64,000 nt of DNA, taken from contig JACERV010000024.1 of the NCBI GenBank assembly GCA_013911065.1, forward strand, positions 1-64,000, in the 5' to 3' direction. The notes below the pieces were generated by a model, which was not told where the DNA came from, made no database searches, and saw nothing but the letters and a program-made list of their open reading frames with translations. This DNA comes from Ruminococcus sp. GTDB taxonomy: Bacteria > Bacillota > Clostridia > Lachnospirales > Lachnospiraceae. Position 1 is the first letter of the stretch; every line of letters begins with the position of its first letter. Positions 25,817 to 33,212 of this stretch are shown in pieces. Position numbers and translations under genes: made by a program.

Positions 25817-25965
25817 TTTATATACTCCTTTACTAGATAAAGATAATGGTCTTTTATAATATATGACATCGGGAAGAAAATAACAAGCAGGGAAAATAAA
25901 AATTTAATTTTGGTATTGAAAAATCGATCTGTTTGTGTTAAGATATCATTCGTGTCAAAGATGAC

Positions 25966-26036
25966 GCGGGTGTAGTTCAATGGTAGAACACCAGCCTTCC
26001 AAGCTGGATACGTGGGTTCGATTCCCATCACCCGCT
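25966..26036 (+). tRNA. tRNA-Gly (anticodon TCC)
   Basis: A 71-base cloverleaf. The acceptor stem GCGGGTG pairs with CACCCGC, the D-arm is AGTTCAATGGTAGAAC, the anticodon stem CCAGC/GCTGG encloses CTTCCAA with anticodon TCC, and the T-arm is GTGGGTTCGATTCCCAT. CCA is not encoded. It reads GGA codons. A terminator follows at once. Confidence 0.97.
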
Positions 26037-26042
26037 TAAAGA

Positions 26043-26070
26043 AACAGTCGGTTAATCCGGCTGTTTTTTT
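26043..26070 (+). terminator. Terminator of tRNA-Gly
   Basis: AACAGTCGG (26043-26051) pairs with CCGGCTGTT (26057-26065, one G:U) followed by a run of T to 26070. Confidence 0.92.
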
Positions 26071-26109
26071 AGATTTAATAGATAACTGGTGTTATTTTCT
26101 ACATGATTT

Positions 26110-26145
26110 CTTGAAAAGTGTGTTGTGAACTTGTTTCTTTTCAAG
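26110..26145. promoter_or_regulatory. Inverted repeat overlapping DUF624 promoter
   Basis: CTTGAAAAG (26110-26118) and CTTTTCAAG (26137-26145) are perfect 9-bp arms. They enclose the -35 and abut the -10, a position suited to a repressor. Confidence 0.5.
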
Positions 26146-26151
26146 TATAAT
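26123..26151 (+). promoter_or_regulatory. Promoter for the DUF624 gene
   Basis: TTGTGA (26123-26128), a 17-bp spacer and a perfect TATAAT (26146-26151), about 110 bp before the DUF624 start. Confidence 0.65.
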
Positions 26152-26259
26152 TACTTTAATGTTTCAAAAAGAGGCGTTTTCCGACAGCGTCTGTCAATCT
26201 CGGGCGGAACGGGAATTGCCGTAAGAACATATGCATAGCATGATAAGAAAGAGAGTACT

Positions 26260-26889
26260 ATGAACTGGACAGATAACATAGTTATGAGGGCTTTAGGCAG
26301 GATTTGCGATTTTATACTGCTGAATATCCTGTGGGTGATATGCTCAATTCCGTTTTTTACAATTGGGGCGTCAACAGCTGCATTATATACTGTAATGTTG
26401 AAGATCGTTAAAAATGAAGAAGGTTATATCGTAAGGGGATTCCTCAGTGCATTCAAAGAAAACTTTAAAAAGAGTACTATAATATGGTTGATTTTAGCAG
26501 TTATAGGAATTATAATCGGAGTTGATTTGAGGCTGGTTCTTGAGATGGAATCTACGATGCGCACAGTATTTCAGGCCATTTTCACCGTACTTGGGATTGT
26601 CTGGCTGTGTGTAGTAATCTATGTATTCCCACTGACAGCACGCTACGAGAGCACCATTAGGAATACCTTTAAGAATGCGCTGCTGTTGTGTGTGGCAAAG
26701 CTGCCTTATACAGTACTTATGGCAGTGATAACAGCAGGGCCTGTTATTCTTACCTTGCTGAATGGAAGCACGCTGCTGGCAGGCTTGCCGCTGTGGATTG
26801 TAGTTGGTGTATCGCTGGTTGCATGGCTGAACTCGCTTTTGCTGCGCAAGGTTTTTGAAATATTTCATACTGACGAGAATCAGCAGTAA
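26260..26889 (+). CDS. DUF624 (YesL-like) membrane protein
   Basis: A 209-residue membrane protein with about five hydrophobic segments (near 15-45, 72-90, 104-125, 145-165 and 172-195). The opening NILWVICSIPFFTIGASTAALY is the signature of the YesL/DUF624 family, often linked to carbohydrate uptake loci. GAAAGAGAG precedes the ATG. It has a clear promoter with an inverted repeat. No transport partner is adjacent and the molecular role is unknown. Confidence 0.85.
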   Translation: MNWTDNIVMRALGRICDFILLNILWVICSIPFFTIGASTAALYTVMLKIVKNEEGYIVRGFLSAFKENFKKSTIIWLILAVIGIIIGVDLRLVLEMESTMRTVFQAIFTVLGIVWLCVVIYVFPLTARYESTIRNTFKNALLLCVAKLPYTVLMAVITAGPVILTLLNGSTLLAGLPLWIVVGVSLVAWLNSLLLRKVFEIFHTDENQQ

Positions 26890-26970
26890 ATGGATTTGGT
26901 TATAAGGAGTCTGCGTAAAGAGACGCTCAGATATGGTTAGAAATTTAGATAAACACAGGAGGAACTGGGG

Positions 26971-27552
26971 ATGAATGTTTTAGAGGAACGGATTTTAAAG
27001 GATGGAATTGTTAAGGAAGGGAATGTACTTAAAGTTGACAGCTTCCTGAACCATCAGATGGATATTGATTTATTTGATGAAATGGGGAAGGAGTTTAAAA
27101 GACGTTTTGCAGACAAACCAATTAATAAGATTCTAACGATTGAGGCATCTGGTATCGGGATTGCATGTATTGTGGCGCGGCAGTTTAAAGTTCCGGTTGT
27201 ATTTGCCAAAAAGTCACAGAGCATCAACCTGGAAGGGGAAGTGTACGTGGCGGAGGTGGAATCTTTTACACATAAATGCCAAAATAATGTGATTGTAGCT
27301 CAGAAGTTTTTGTCAGACAAGGATCATGTACTAATTATTGATGATTTTCTGGCAAATGGATGTGCACTTCAGGGTCTGATTCAGATTGTCCAGTCTGCCG
27401 GTGCTACGGTGGAAGGAATTGGGATTGCCATTGAGAAGGGGTTCCAGTCCGGGGGACGCAGCATACGGAATCTGGGGTTTCAACTGGAGTCTCTTGCGAT
27501 TGTGGATAAGATGAATGCGGAAACCGGAGAAATTAAATTTCGTGAGCAATAA
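26971..27552 (+). CDS. xpt: Xanthine phosphoribosyltransferase
   Basis: Xpt converts xanthine and PRPP to XMP in purine salvage. The 193-residue protein has the expected start ([19 protein letters not shown]), the EASGIGIA loop, the family-specific KKSQSINL segment and the PRPP motif [11 protein letters not shown] at about 119-129. AGGAGG precedes the ATG. The 80 bp upstream do not contain a recognisable purine riboswitch, and no purine permease follows. Confidence 0.95.
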   Translation: MNVLEERILKDGIVKEGNVLKVDSFLNHQMDIDLFDEMGKEFKRRFADKPINKILTIEASGIGIACIVARQFKVPVVFAKKSQSINLEGEVYVAEVESFTHKCQNNVIVAQKFLSDKDHVLIIDDFLANGCALQGLIQIVQSAGATVEGIGIAIEKGFQSGGRSIRNLGFQLESLAIVDKMNAETGEIKFREQ

Positions 27553-27603
27553 AATAGAAATTGTAACTGATGTCAATGATTATACCGGTAGAGGGGTTTT
27601 ATT

Positions 27604-28278
27604 GTGAATCATTATTTTCAGCCACCAATATGTGGGCTTGTCTTTGATATGGATGGGCTCATTTTCAATTCAGAAAGGGTTGTCCAGCGCTCATGGGACT
27701 GGGCAGGGGAAGCATTGGGATTTCCGCAGCTTGGAGAGCAGATCTACCATACAATTGGATTTAATGCAAAGAGGCGTGAGGTGTTTTTCCGGGAAACGGT
27801 AAGCCCGGATTTCCCGATGGATGATTTTAATATACTGACCCGCAAGAGATACCGGGAAATCATAGAGGGAGAAGGCTTGGAGAAAAAGCCGGGAGTAGAG
27901 GAGCTGCTGGCATATGCCTCAGAAGGAGGATACAAGATAGCACTTGCCACATCTTCCAGCAGCGGTCATGCAGGCAGGCTGATGGAAGAGCAGGGACTTT
28001 TAAAATATTTTAACAGTGCTGTTTTTGGTGATATGGTAACGGAAGGAAAACCAAACCCCGAGATTTACCAGAAAGCATGTCGGGGACTTGGAGTCTCTCC
28101 GGCTCACGCTCTGGCACTGGAAGATTCTCCTTCTGGTATAAGGTCTGCCGCGGCGGCTGGCATGCGCGCAATCATGATACCCGATCTGGTAGAGCCTGAT
28201 GAACAGGTATTGGAACTGGCATGGCGGCGGTATGACAGTCTTTTTGATGTTCTGAGTCTGTTGAAAGAGGGAAAGTAA
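27604..28278 (+). CDS. HAD-family hydrolase (beta-phosphoglucomutase-like)
   Basis: A 224-residue HAD protein with FDMDGLIFNSE holding the nucleophile and acid/base Asp, TSSSS as motif II, Lys in GKPNPEIY and EDSPSGI as motif IV. The E-D motif IV and cap layout match the beta-phosphoglucomutase/phosphatase subgroup. It starts 51 bp after xpt and ends 12 bp before an exonuclease gene, so the three may be co-transcribed. Substrate unknown. Confidence 0.86.
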   Translation: MNHYFQPPICGLVFDMDGLIFNSERVVQRSWDWAGEALGFPQLGEQIYHTIGFNAKRREVFFRETVSPDFPMDDFNILTRKRYREIIEGEGLEKKPGVEELLAYASEGGYKIALATSSSSGHAGRLMEEQGLLKYFNSAVFGDMVTEGKPNPEIYQKACRGLGVSPAHALALEDSPSGIRSAAAAGMRAIMIPDLVEPDEQVLELAWRRYDSLFDVLSLLKEGK

Positions 28279-28290
28279 CAGGAGATACAT

Positions 28291-28992
28291 ATGCTGAAAT
28301 CATATATTGCCTTTGATGTGGAGACAACCGGGCTGAACCCGGAAGAAAATGAGATTATAGAAATAGGAGCGCTCAAGGTACGCGGAGGGAAAGTACAGGA
28401 GCGGTTCATGGAATTTATCCGCCCGGAAGAAATGATATCCTCTGCTATTACAAGATTAACCGGGATTACCAATGAGATGGTGGAGAACGCAAGAGGCAGG
28501 GGAGAAGTGATTTCCGAGTTTCTTGAGTTCTGCGGGGATGATATTCTGATTGGACATAATGTCATCTTTGATTACAGCTTCGTGAAAGTCAGTGCGTTGG
28601 CGGAAGGTATGTTTTTTGAGAGGGCGGGAATCGATACGCTGAAAATTGCCCGGAAAGTACATAAAGATATGGAATCTAAAAGCCTTGGGAACCTGTGCGA
28701 TTATTATAACATTGAAAACAATGCCGCCCACCGGGCCTATCATGATGCTCTTGCCACTGCAAAGCTGTATCAGACATTGTCTCATTATTTTGAAGAAAAA
28801 GAGCCAAAGCTTTTTCAGCCCGTACAGCTAAATTATAAACAGAAAAAAGTAGTGCCCGCCAGCCAGAAACAAATAGAGTTTCTGAAAAGGTTAATGCGTA
28901 ATCATGGATTAGAAGTAACATGGAGTCCTGAGACCATTACAAAAAATGAGGCGTCAAAATTGATAGACAATATATTAAACGGAGGGAAATAA
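28291..28992 (+). CDS. DnaQ-like 3'-5' exonuclease
   Basis: A 233-residue DEDDh exonuclease. The motifs are FDVETTGL (Exo I), IGHNVIFDYSF (Exo II) and HRAYHDALATAKL (Exo III). After the nuclease domain (1-170), a C-terminal segment of about 60 residues (QKQIEFLKRLMRNHGLEVTW) resembles small DNA-binding helices. It is not the full PolC subunit and probably works as a stand-alone nuclease in repair or RNA/DNA turnover. AGGAG precedes the ATG. Confidence 0.88.
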   Translation: MLKSYIAFDVETTGLNPEENEIIEIGALKVRGGKVQERFMEFIRPEEMISSAITRLTGITNEMVENARGRGEVISEFLEFCGDDILIGHNVIFDYSFVKVSALAEGMFFERAGIDTLKIARKVHKDMESKSLGNLCDYYNIENNAAHRAYHDALATAKLYQTLSHYFEEKEPKLFQPVQLNYKQKKVVPASQKQIEFLKRLMRNHGLEVTWSPETITKNEASKLIDNILNGGK

Positions 28993-28994
28993 TA

Positions 28995-29161
28995 ATGGCA
29001 AAGTTTAAATGCGGTGTATCGGTTTTATCTATGATGAAGAGAATGGTATTACTTCCGCTGGAAGAATAACCGGCCACACAGATATCCATGATTTGAGTAC
29101 AGAGGATTTATGTACAATTAACAGTGCAATTTTAGAGCATACGAATATTTCTCATGCATAG
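28995..29161 (+). pseudogene. Rubredoxin-like small protein with a one-base frameshift
   Basis: Read directly, the ATG at 28995 gives a 24-residue peptide. Adding one G between 29019 and 29020 restores MAKFKCGVCGFIYDEENG, a rubredoxin-type CxxCG start, and the frame then stays open to TAG at 29159-29161 (about 55 residues). GGAGG lies nine bases upstream. Either this is a real inactivating deletion or a sequencing error. The restored protein has one visible CxxC and a single later Cys. Confidence 0.6.
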
Positions 29162-29234
29162 AAAAGTGATAAATTGAAAAGGGCCAGGCACGTTTCCGTT
29201 TTTTCTGCATATCCTAGGCAGAGGAGGCGATGCT

Positions 29235-29753
29235 ATGGCTATAATAGAGGAGTTTAACGGAACACCAGCGGCATATGCCGAGGTAAGGGGCTCGGAAAGA
29301 TATCCTGAAATATATGGAATGGTGTATTTTTTTGATGAGGGTAGAGGAACTGTCGTGCTGGCGGAGATCTACAATCTGCCAGATGAAGAAGCGGGAAACG
29401 TAGGTAAGTTCTTTGGATTTCACATCCATGAAGGAAGTACATGCACAGGGCCTTCAAACGACCCATTTGCTGATACATTGATTCATTATAGTCCGGAATA
29501 TGCGGAACATCCCCAGCATGTGGGAGATCTGCCGGTGATTCTTTCCTCCAATGGTATGTCATGGATAGCAGTATATACCGGAAGATTCATTCCTGAGCAG
29601 GTAATTGGCAGAACTATAGTGGTTCACGACCACCCCGATGATTTCAGGTCTCAGCCTTTTGGTCATGCCGGGGAAAAAATAGCATGCGGCGAAATCAGAA
29701 GGTGGGGAACTCAATTTACTGCAAATATTCTGGGTGAACCGATAATTCCTTAA
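29235..29753 (+). CDS. Superoxide dismutase family protein (Cu/Zn type)
   Basis: A 172-residue SodC-fold protein. Metal-ligand candidates align well: His63 and His65 (FHIHE), bridging His84, His92, His95 and Asp98 (HPQHVGDLP), and His131. Cys70 and Cys151 can form the conserved disulfide. The DHPDDFRSQPFGHAG electrostatic-loop segment is also family-typical. There is no signal peptide, so it would be cytosolic, which is unusual. GGAGG precedes the ATG. It follows the rubredoxin-like remnant, so a small oxidative-stress group is plausible. Confidence 0.85.
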   Translation: MAIIEEFNGTPAAYAEVRGSERYPEIYGMVYFFDEGRGTVVLAEIYNLPDEEAGNVGKFFGFHIHEGSTCTGPSNDPFADTLIHYSPEYAEHPQHVGDLPVILSSNGMSWIAVYTGRFIPEQVIGRTIVVHDHPDDFRSQPFGHAGEKIACGEIRRWGTQFTANILGEPIIP

Positions 29754-29879
29754 AACGGACTAAAAGCTGAATTATCTTTTCAGGCAATACAATTGCTGGA
29801 CATTACAGGAAAAGACTTGAGTTTCAGAAGTGATCTGCGTACAGAATAAATACAGAAGCAATTTATAACTTTATCAAGG

Positions 29880-29914
29880 AACAGCCCGGAATCCGGTAAG
29901 GACACCGGGCTGTT
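29880..29914 (+). terminator. Hairpin before first duplicated gene (copy 1)
   Basis: AACAGCCCGG (29880-29889) pairs perfectly with CCGGGCTGTT (29905-29914). A closely similar hairpin at 32338-32366 follows the second duplicated gene. It probably terminates the SodC transcript. Confidence 0.7.
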
Positions 29915-29984
29915 GTTATGCCGCAATTTAACGGTCTGAATAGAAACGCATATACTGTTGTAAAACGCATATTAATGGTGAAGC

Positions 29985-30341
29985 ATGAAAACAGAACGTT
30001 ATTTAATTTCATTTGTGGGACTTGACCCGAATTATTACACAACAGATATCATTGCTAACATTTGGGATGTAAGCGCAGCCAGAATCTATGAAGAAACAGG
30101 CATTTATGTTTCAGGGGAAATAGAAGAAAAATATCTTGTCAGCCGGAAAGTGGATGATGCACCTATTGGTAGTTTGTTGTTTGTAGTAGAAAGTAAAAGA
30201 TTTCCCACTGAAATAGAAGATAGAGAGCAATACTGGGACGCTTATAAAGCGGTTGTTGAAGAGGTTAGATATAGATTGGAAAATCCCAGGATGGATCTAA
30301 CAATAGAGGATATTGATATGGCCCATTTTGAAAAAATATAA
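29985..30341 (+). CDS. Uncharacterised 118-residue protein, paralog A
   Basis: An acidic soluble protein of unknown family. It is clearly related to the 117-residue protein at 31878: both share FxGLDPxYY, NIW, YEETGI, SGxIxExY, the Y-W-x-AY centre, EVRYRLxNPRM and a DI-x-HFE end. No signal peptide or membrane segment is seen. The ribosome site (GGTGAAG) is weak. The same 33-base sequence follows both copies. The compact size could suit an immunity or antitoxin-like protein, but nothing proves this. Confidence 0.7.
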   Translation: MKTERYLISFVGLDPNYYTTDIIANIWDVSAARIYEETGIYVSGEIEEKYLVSRKVDDAPIGSLLFVVESKRFPTEIEDREQYWDAYKAVVEEVRYRLENPRMDLTIEDIDMAHFEKI

Positions 30342-30355
30342 AGTCGGGTGGTCGG

Positions 30356-30388
30356 GAGTACCACTCAATCAAAAAAAGTACAAGCTAT
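30356..30388. repeat. 33-bp identical repeat, copy 1
   Basis: This 33-base stretch, starting GAGTACCACTCAATC and ending GTACAAGCTAT, recurs without change at 32257-32289. It lies 15 bp after paralog A. Confidence 0.9.
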
Positions 30389-30572
30389 TAGGAAAAATCA
30401 ACATAAATGAATCTATATAACAAATCTTCTAACAAAGTAGGCCAAAATATGTTATAATAAATATATACGATTGAAAAGGGATGAAATTATCATGAAAAAT
30501 GACTTGTACCTGTAAATCTAAGATTGATATAATCGCAAACCAAGTTGAAGAAACTTGTGAAAGGAAGTAAAT

Positions 30573-31064
30573 ATGAAAATGAGTACGGGTGAAGTTGTTG
30601 TTTACAAATATAAAGGAATGTACAAGGTGGAAGATGTAGGAACCCTGGGCTTTTCTTTTGCAGATAGGAAAAAACAATATTATACATTACAGTCCATTGA
30701 TAACTCTACAGACAGAGCATATGTCCCGACGGAAGATAAAGTGAATTTAAGAAAACCTGTGAGCAAAGACGAAGTGCTTGATTTAATTCATGGGATGAAT
30801 GATATTGAGGTGTTATGGGTTGAGAATGAAAGGACACGTGAGCGCGAATATATGGCATGTATCGCAAATCACAGTCTTAAAGGATGGATGAAAATATTGA
30901 AAACACTGACCACGCGCGCTGAAAGCAGGGGAAAGATTTCCAGTATGGATAAGAAATACCAGCAGCTGACAGAACATGCTCTTTATAGTGAACTTTCTTA
31001 TGTCCTGGATATACCGGCAAATATGGTAAAGAAGTTTCTGTGGGAGGAAAAAGACAAAGAATAA
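30573..31064 (+). CDS. CarD-family transcriptional regulator
   Basis: A 163-residue CarD/CdnL-like protein. The N-terminal Tudor-like RNA-polymerase-interaction domain (about 1-60, opening STGEVVVYKYKGMYKVEDVG) is followed by a helical DNA-binding domain (about 70-160). Such proteins bind the RNA polymerase beta subunit and stabilise open complexes. AAAGGAAG precedes the ATG. It lies between the two duplicated unknown genes and ends in a terminator. Confidence 0.87.
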   Translation: MKMSTGEVVVYKYKGMYKVEDVGTLGFSFADRKKQYYTLQSIDNSTDRAYVPTEDKVNLRKPVSKDEVLDLIHGMNDIEVLWVENERTREREYMACIANHSLKGWMKILKTLTTRAESRGKISSMDKKYQQLTEHALYSELSYVLDIPANMVKKFLWEEKDKE

Positions 31065-31069
31065 AACAG

Positions 31070-31093
31070 GAGGCACTTAGGTGTCTCTTTTTT
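31070..31093 (+). terminator. Terminator of carD-like gene
   Basis: GAGGCAC pairs with GTGTCTC (one G:U) over a four-base loop, followed by TTTTTT to 31093. The next 229 bp to 31322 hold no gene I can support. Confidence 0.8.
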
Positions 31094-31322
31094 AATATGC
31101 TTCTTATATTATGTAATAATGTTTTGTGATTTGGAAATAAGGAAGAATAAGCTATGCAGATTGTTTGATTTGAAATGACGTATTTAGGTTGAGCCAGCAG
31201 GGAATATATAAATAAGCCCCGCCGACTTAGCTGCATTACTAATCATAGCTTTGACTAATTAATATACAGATTATTAATATCTAATTATTTTTCACTTTAG
31301 ATACTATATTGAAGATTGCCGT

Positions 31323-31526
31323 TTATGCAACACATACATTTACAGCTTGTAAACCGCGGTTTCCCTTGGCTGTATCAAATGTTACTGCTTGACCATCCTC
31401 TAAGGACTTAAAACCGTCCATTGCAAGACCTGAAAAATGTACAAATACATCTTCTCCATTTGCCTCGTTAGTGATAAATCCAAATCCTTTTTGTGCGTTA
31501 AACCATTTTACGGTACCTTTATTCAT
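31323..31526 (-). CDS. Cold-shock protein (CspA/CspB family)
   Basis: A 67-residue single cold-shock domain that binds RNA and single-stranded DNA. RNP1 reads KGFGFI and RNP2 VFVHF. The start MNKGTVKWF is chosen because GGAGG lies eight bases before it; an upstream in-frame ATG at 31559 has no ribosome site. The leader is about 120 bases and contains a strong hairpin, as in other csp mRNAs. Confidence 0.95.
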   Translation of the reverse strand: MNKGTVKWFNAQKGFGFITNEANGEDVFVHFSGLAMDGFKSLEDGQAVTFDTAKGNRGLQAVNVCVA

Positions 31527-31580
31527 GAAAGCTACCTCCTTCATTTTATTATATTTCATAAAATAAAAAAATCACATATC

Positions 31581-31616
31581 TTTTGTAAATCATCAATACA
31601 ATAATGACTTACAAAA
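31581..31616 (-). promoter_or_regulatory. Hairpin in the csp leader
   Basis: TTTTGTAAATCAT (31581-31593) pairs with ATGACTTACAAAA (31604-31616) at 12 of 13 positions. It lies between promoter and start codon of the cold-shock gene and could be a cold-responsive leader element. Confidence 0.5.
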
Positions 31617-31654
31617 AATATGCGAAATCAAAACTTTATTTAAAATACTTCTTT

Positions 31655-31683
31655 AGTGTAATACTAAAACAAATGAAAGTCAA
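31655..31683 (-). promoter_or_regulatory. Promoter of the cold-shock gene
   Basis: On the minus strand TTGACT (31678-31683) and TACACT (31655-31660) are 17 bp apart, giving a leader of about 120 bases. Confidence 0.6.
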
Positions 31684-31877
31684 GGGAAAAATAAGATATT
31701 TTTGAAAAACTTTTTAATATATTTTGACAATATAATAAAGGAAAGGCTTTTTTGGTCCGTAAGAAACGACTGTCGGATTTGGAAATCAAATGAAGCATGA
31801 TCTGGTGCCGGATACTGATATTTAACCGTTTTGCCAGAGAAACATATACTGCTATAAAAGCGTTAAGTAGGAGAATT

Positions 31878-32231
31878 ATGATTACTGAAAGTTACTCTGT
31901 TTCATTTTTTGGACTTGACCCTCGATATTACTCAACACCTATTGTTGGAAATATTTGGAATATAGCTTCGGAAAAAGTATATGAAGAAACCGGTATTCGC
32001 ATTTCAGGAGATATACAAGAAAGTTATGTTGTTGGTCAAGACGATGAAGAACTTAACAACACAAATATTATTACAATTGATAGTACAAGAGTTCCCCATG
32101 AAATAGCAACTTCAACGAATTATTGGAATGCATATGAAGCGGTTCTTAGAGAGGTTAGGTATAGATTAGGAAATCCAAGGATGAGTTTAACGATAGCGGA
32201 TATTGATATTACTCATTTTGAAAGGGCTTGA
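31878..32231 (+). CDS. Uncharacterised 117-residue protein, paralog B
   Basis: A second member of the unknown family at 29985. About half the residues match, with the strongest identity in YEETGI and EVRYRLGNPRM. AGGAGA lies six bases before the ATG at 31878; an upstream ATG at 31797 lacks a ribosome site. The upstream bases (for example ACATATACTGCTATAAAA) also resemble those before paralog A (GCATATACTGTTGTAAAA), so promoter and gene were duplicated together. Function unknown. Confidence 0.7.
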   Translation: MITESYSVSFFGLDPRYYSTPIVGNIWNIASEKVYEETGIRISGDIQESYVVGQDDEELNNTNIITIDSTRVPHEIATSTNYWNAYEAVLREVRYRLGNPRMSLTIADIDITHFERA

Positions 32232-32256
32232 CATGAATCGAGTGGTAGAGAATAGA

Positions 32257-32289
32257 GAGTACCACTCAATCAAAAAAAGTACAAGCTAT
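32257..32289. repeat. 33-bp identical repeat, copy 2
   Basis: Identical to 30356-30388. Here an 8-bp inverted repeat GAGTGGTA/TACCACTC overlaps its left end, so the unit may also fold as RNA. Confidence 0.9.
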
Positions 32290-32337
32290 ATAAGAGCGTC
32301 CAACTGTCAAGTACCGGGGAATGAGATAGATAGGAAC

Positions 32338-32366
32338 AGCCCGGAATCTGGTGAGGATTCCGGGCT
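32338..32366 (+). terminator. Hairpin after second duplicated gene (copy 2)
   Basis: AGCCCGGAATC (32338-32348) pairs perfectly with GATTCCGGGCT (32356-32366), then TTTG. A second hairpin GGAACTAAT/ATTAGTTCC (32380-32410) follows. From 32411 to 32630 I see no gene. Confidence 0.75.
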
Positions 32367-32630
32367 TTGTGGTGGGAAAGGAACTAATAAATGGTGAGGA
32401 GATTAGTTCCTTTGTTAAATAAACAACTAAGCCAGAAAAAACTTACGCTTTTATAAACTATAATTGTAAAATGTAATAAAAATTGACATAATTTCTTTCC
32501 AGAGAGCAGCAGAAGTCTTGCCCTCCTTGCAACCCCTAAAAGTGCCCGCAAACCATGAAACCCCGTGTTTTCCCGCCCTCTAATTCATAAAATCTTATAA
32601 CTTCTTAAGGATTTCTTTTGCTTCTTATAT

Positions 32631-32684
32631 CAGCCTCCTTTAGAATTCTGCTTTATTCTGATAACAGAATTCTAGAGGAGGCTG
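32631..32684 (+). promoter_or_regulatory. 20-bp hairpin sequestering the DedA ribosome-binding site
   Basis: Bases 32631-32650 pair with 32665-32684 over 20 positions with one G:U, enclosing a 14-base loop. The right arm contains AGGAGG (32676-32681), the only ribosome site for the ATG at 32690, and TTTTT follows. The structure can act as a terminator or as a block on translation, so some signal or alternative fold should open it. Confidence 0.75.
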
Positions 32685-32689
32685 TTTTT

Positions 32690-33199
32690 ATGAATATCCA
32701 GACATTAACCCAATATTTTCTTCAATATGGCTGCTTTTTCATATATCTGATTGTTCTGTTGGAATATATGAATCTGCCGGGATTTCCTGCAGGAATCATT
32801 ATGCCTCTGGCGGGAATATGGGCTGCAAATGGTAAAATCAGTTTTCCTTTAGTGATGCTTTTATCTGTGCTGGCAGGACTTACAGGAAGTTGGATTCTAT
32901 ATTTTCTTGGAAGGATGGGCGGCCCGAAAGCAATGGGATTTTATTTTAAAAAATTTCCAAAACATCAGGCTGTCATAGAGGAAAAAATGGAAATGCTGCG
33001 GGAAAAAGGCAGTGTTGGAGTGTTTGTTAGCAAATTGCTGCCTATGGTGCGTACCATTATATCCATTCCTGCCGGGATGGTGCGGATGAATTTTGTAAAA
33101 TACACGGTAAGCTCTGTTCTGGGGATCTTTTTATGGAACCTGATATTTATAGGAGCAGGATATTATTTTGGAGAAGAAGCAATAAAAATACTGGGATGA
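32690..33199 (+). CDS. DedA/VTT-domain family membrane protein
   Basis: A 169-residue polytopic protein of the DedA (SNARE-associated) family, implicated in lipid carrier recycling and membrane homeostasis. The family core is visible as EYMNLPGFPAGIIMPLAG, a glycine-rich FLGRMGGPKA helix and KLLPMVRTIISIPAGMVRM with the conserved Arg. The ATG at 32690 follows AGGAGG at nine bases, but this site is buried in a 20-bp hairpin. It starts a cluster with a glycosyltransferase, an acyltransferase and a two-component system. Confidence 0.9.
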   Translation: MNIQTLTQYFLQYGCFFIYLIVLLEYMNLPGFPAGIIMPLAGIWAANGKISFPLVMLLSVLAGLTGSWILYFLGRMGGPKAMGFYFKKFPKHQAVIEEKMEMLREKGSVGVFVSKLLPMVRTIISIPAGMVRMNFVKYTVSSVLGIFLWNLIFIGAGYYFGEEAIKILG

Positions 33200-33212
33200 G
33201 GAGACTGAAGGA

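Noticed and set aside
25813-26031. Minus-strand open frame of 72 codons starting MMGIEPTYPAW
   Set aside because: It is the antisense reading of tRNA-Gly, a well-known source of false genes.
26890-26970. Possible purine riboswitch before xpt
   Set aside because: Only 81 bp separate the genes and none of the conserved junction or loop bases are visible.
31797-31877. Longer N-terminus for the 117-residue protein
   Set aside because: The extension has no ribosome site, is absent from paralog A and covers its likely promoter.
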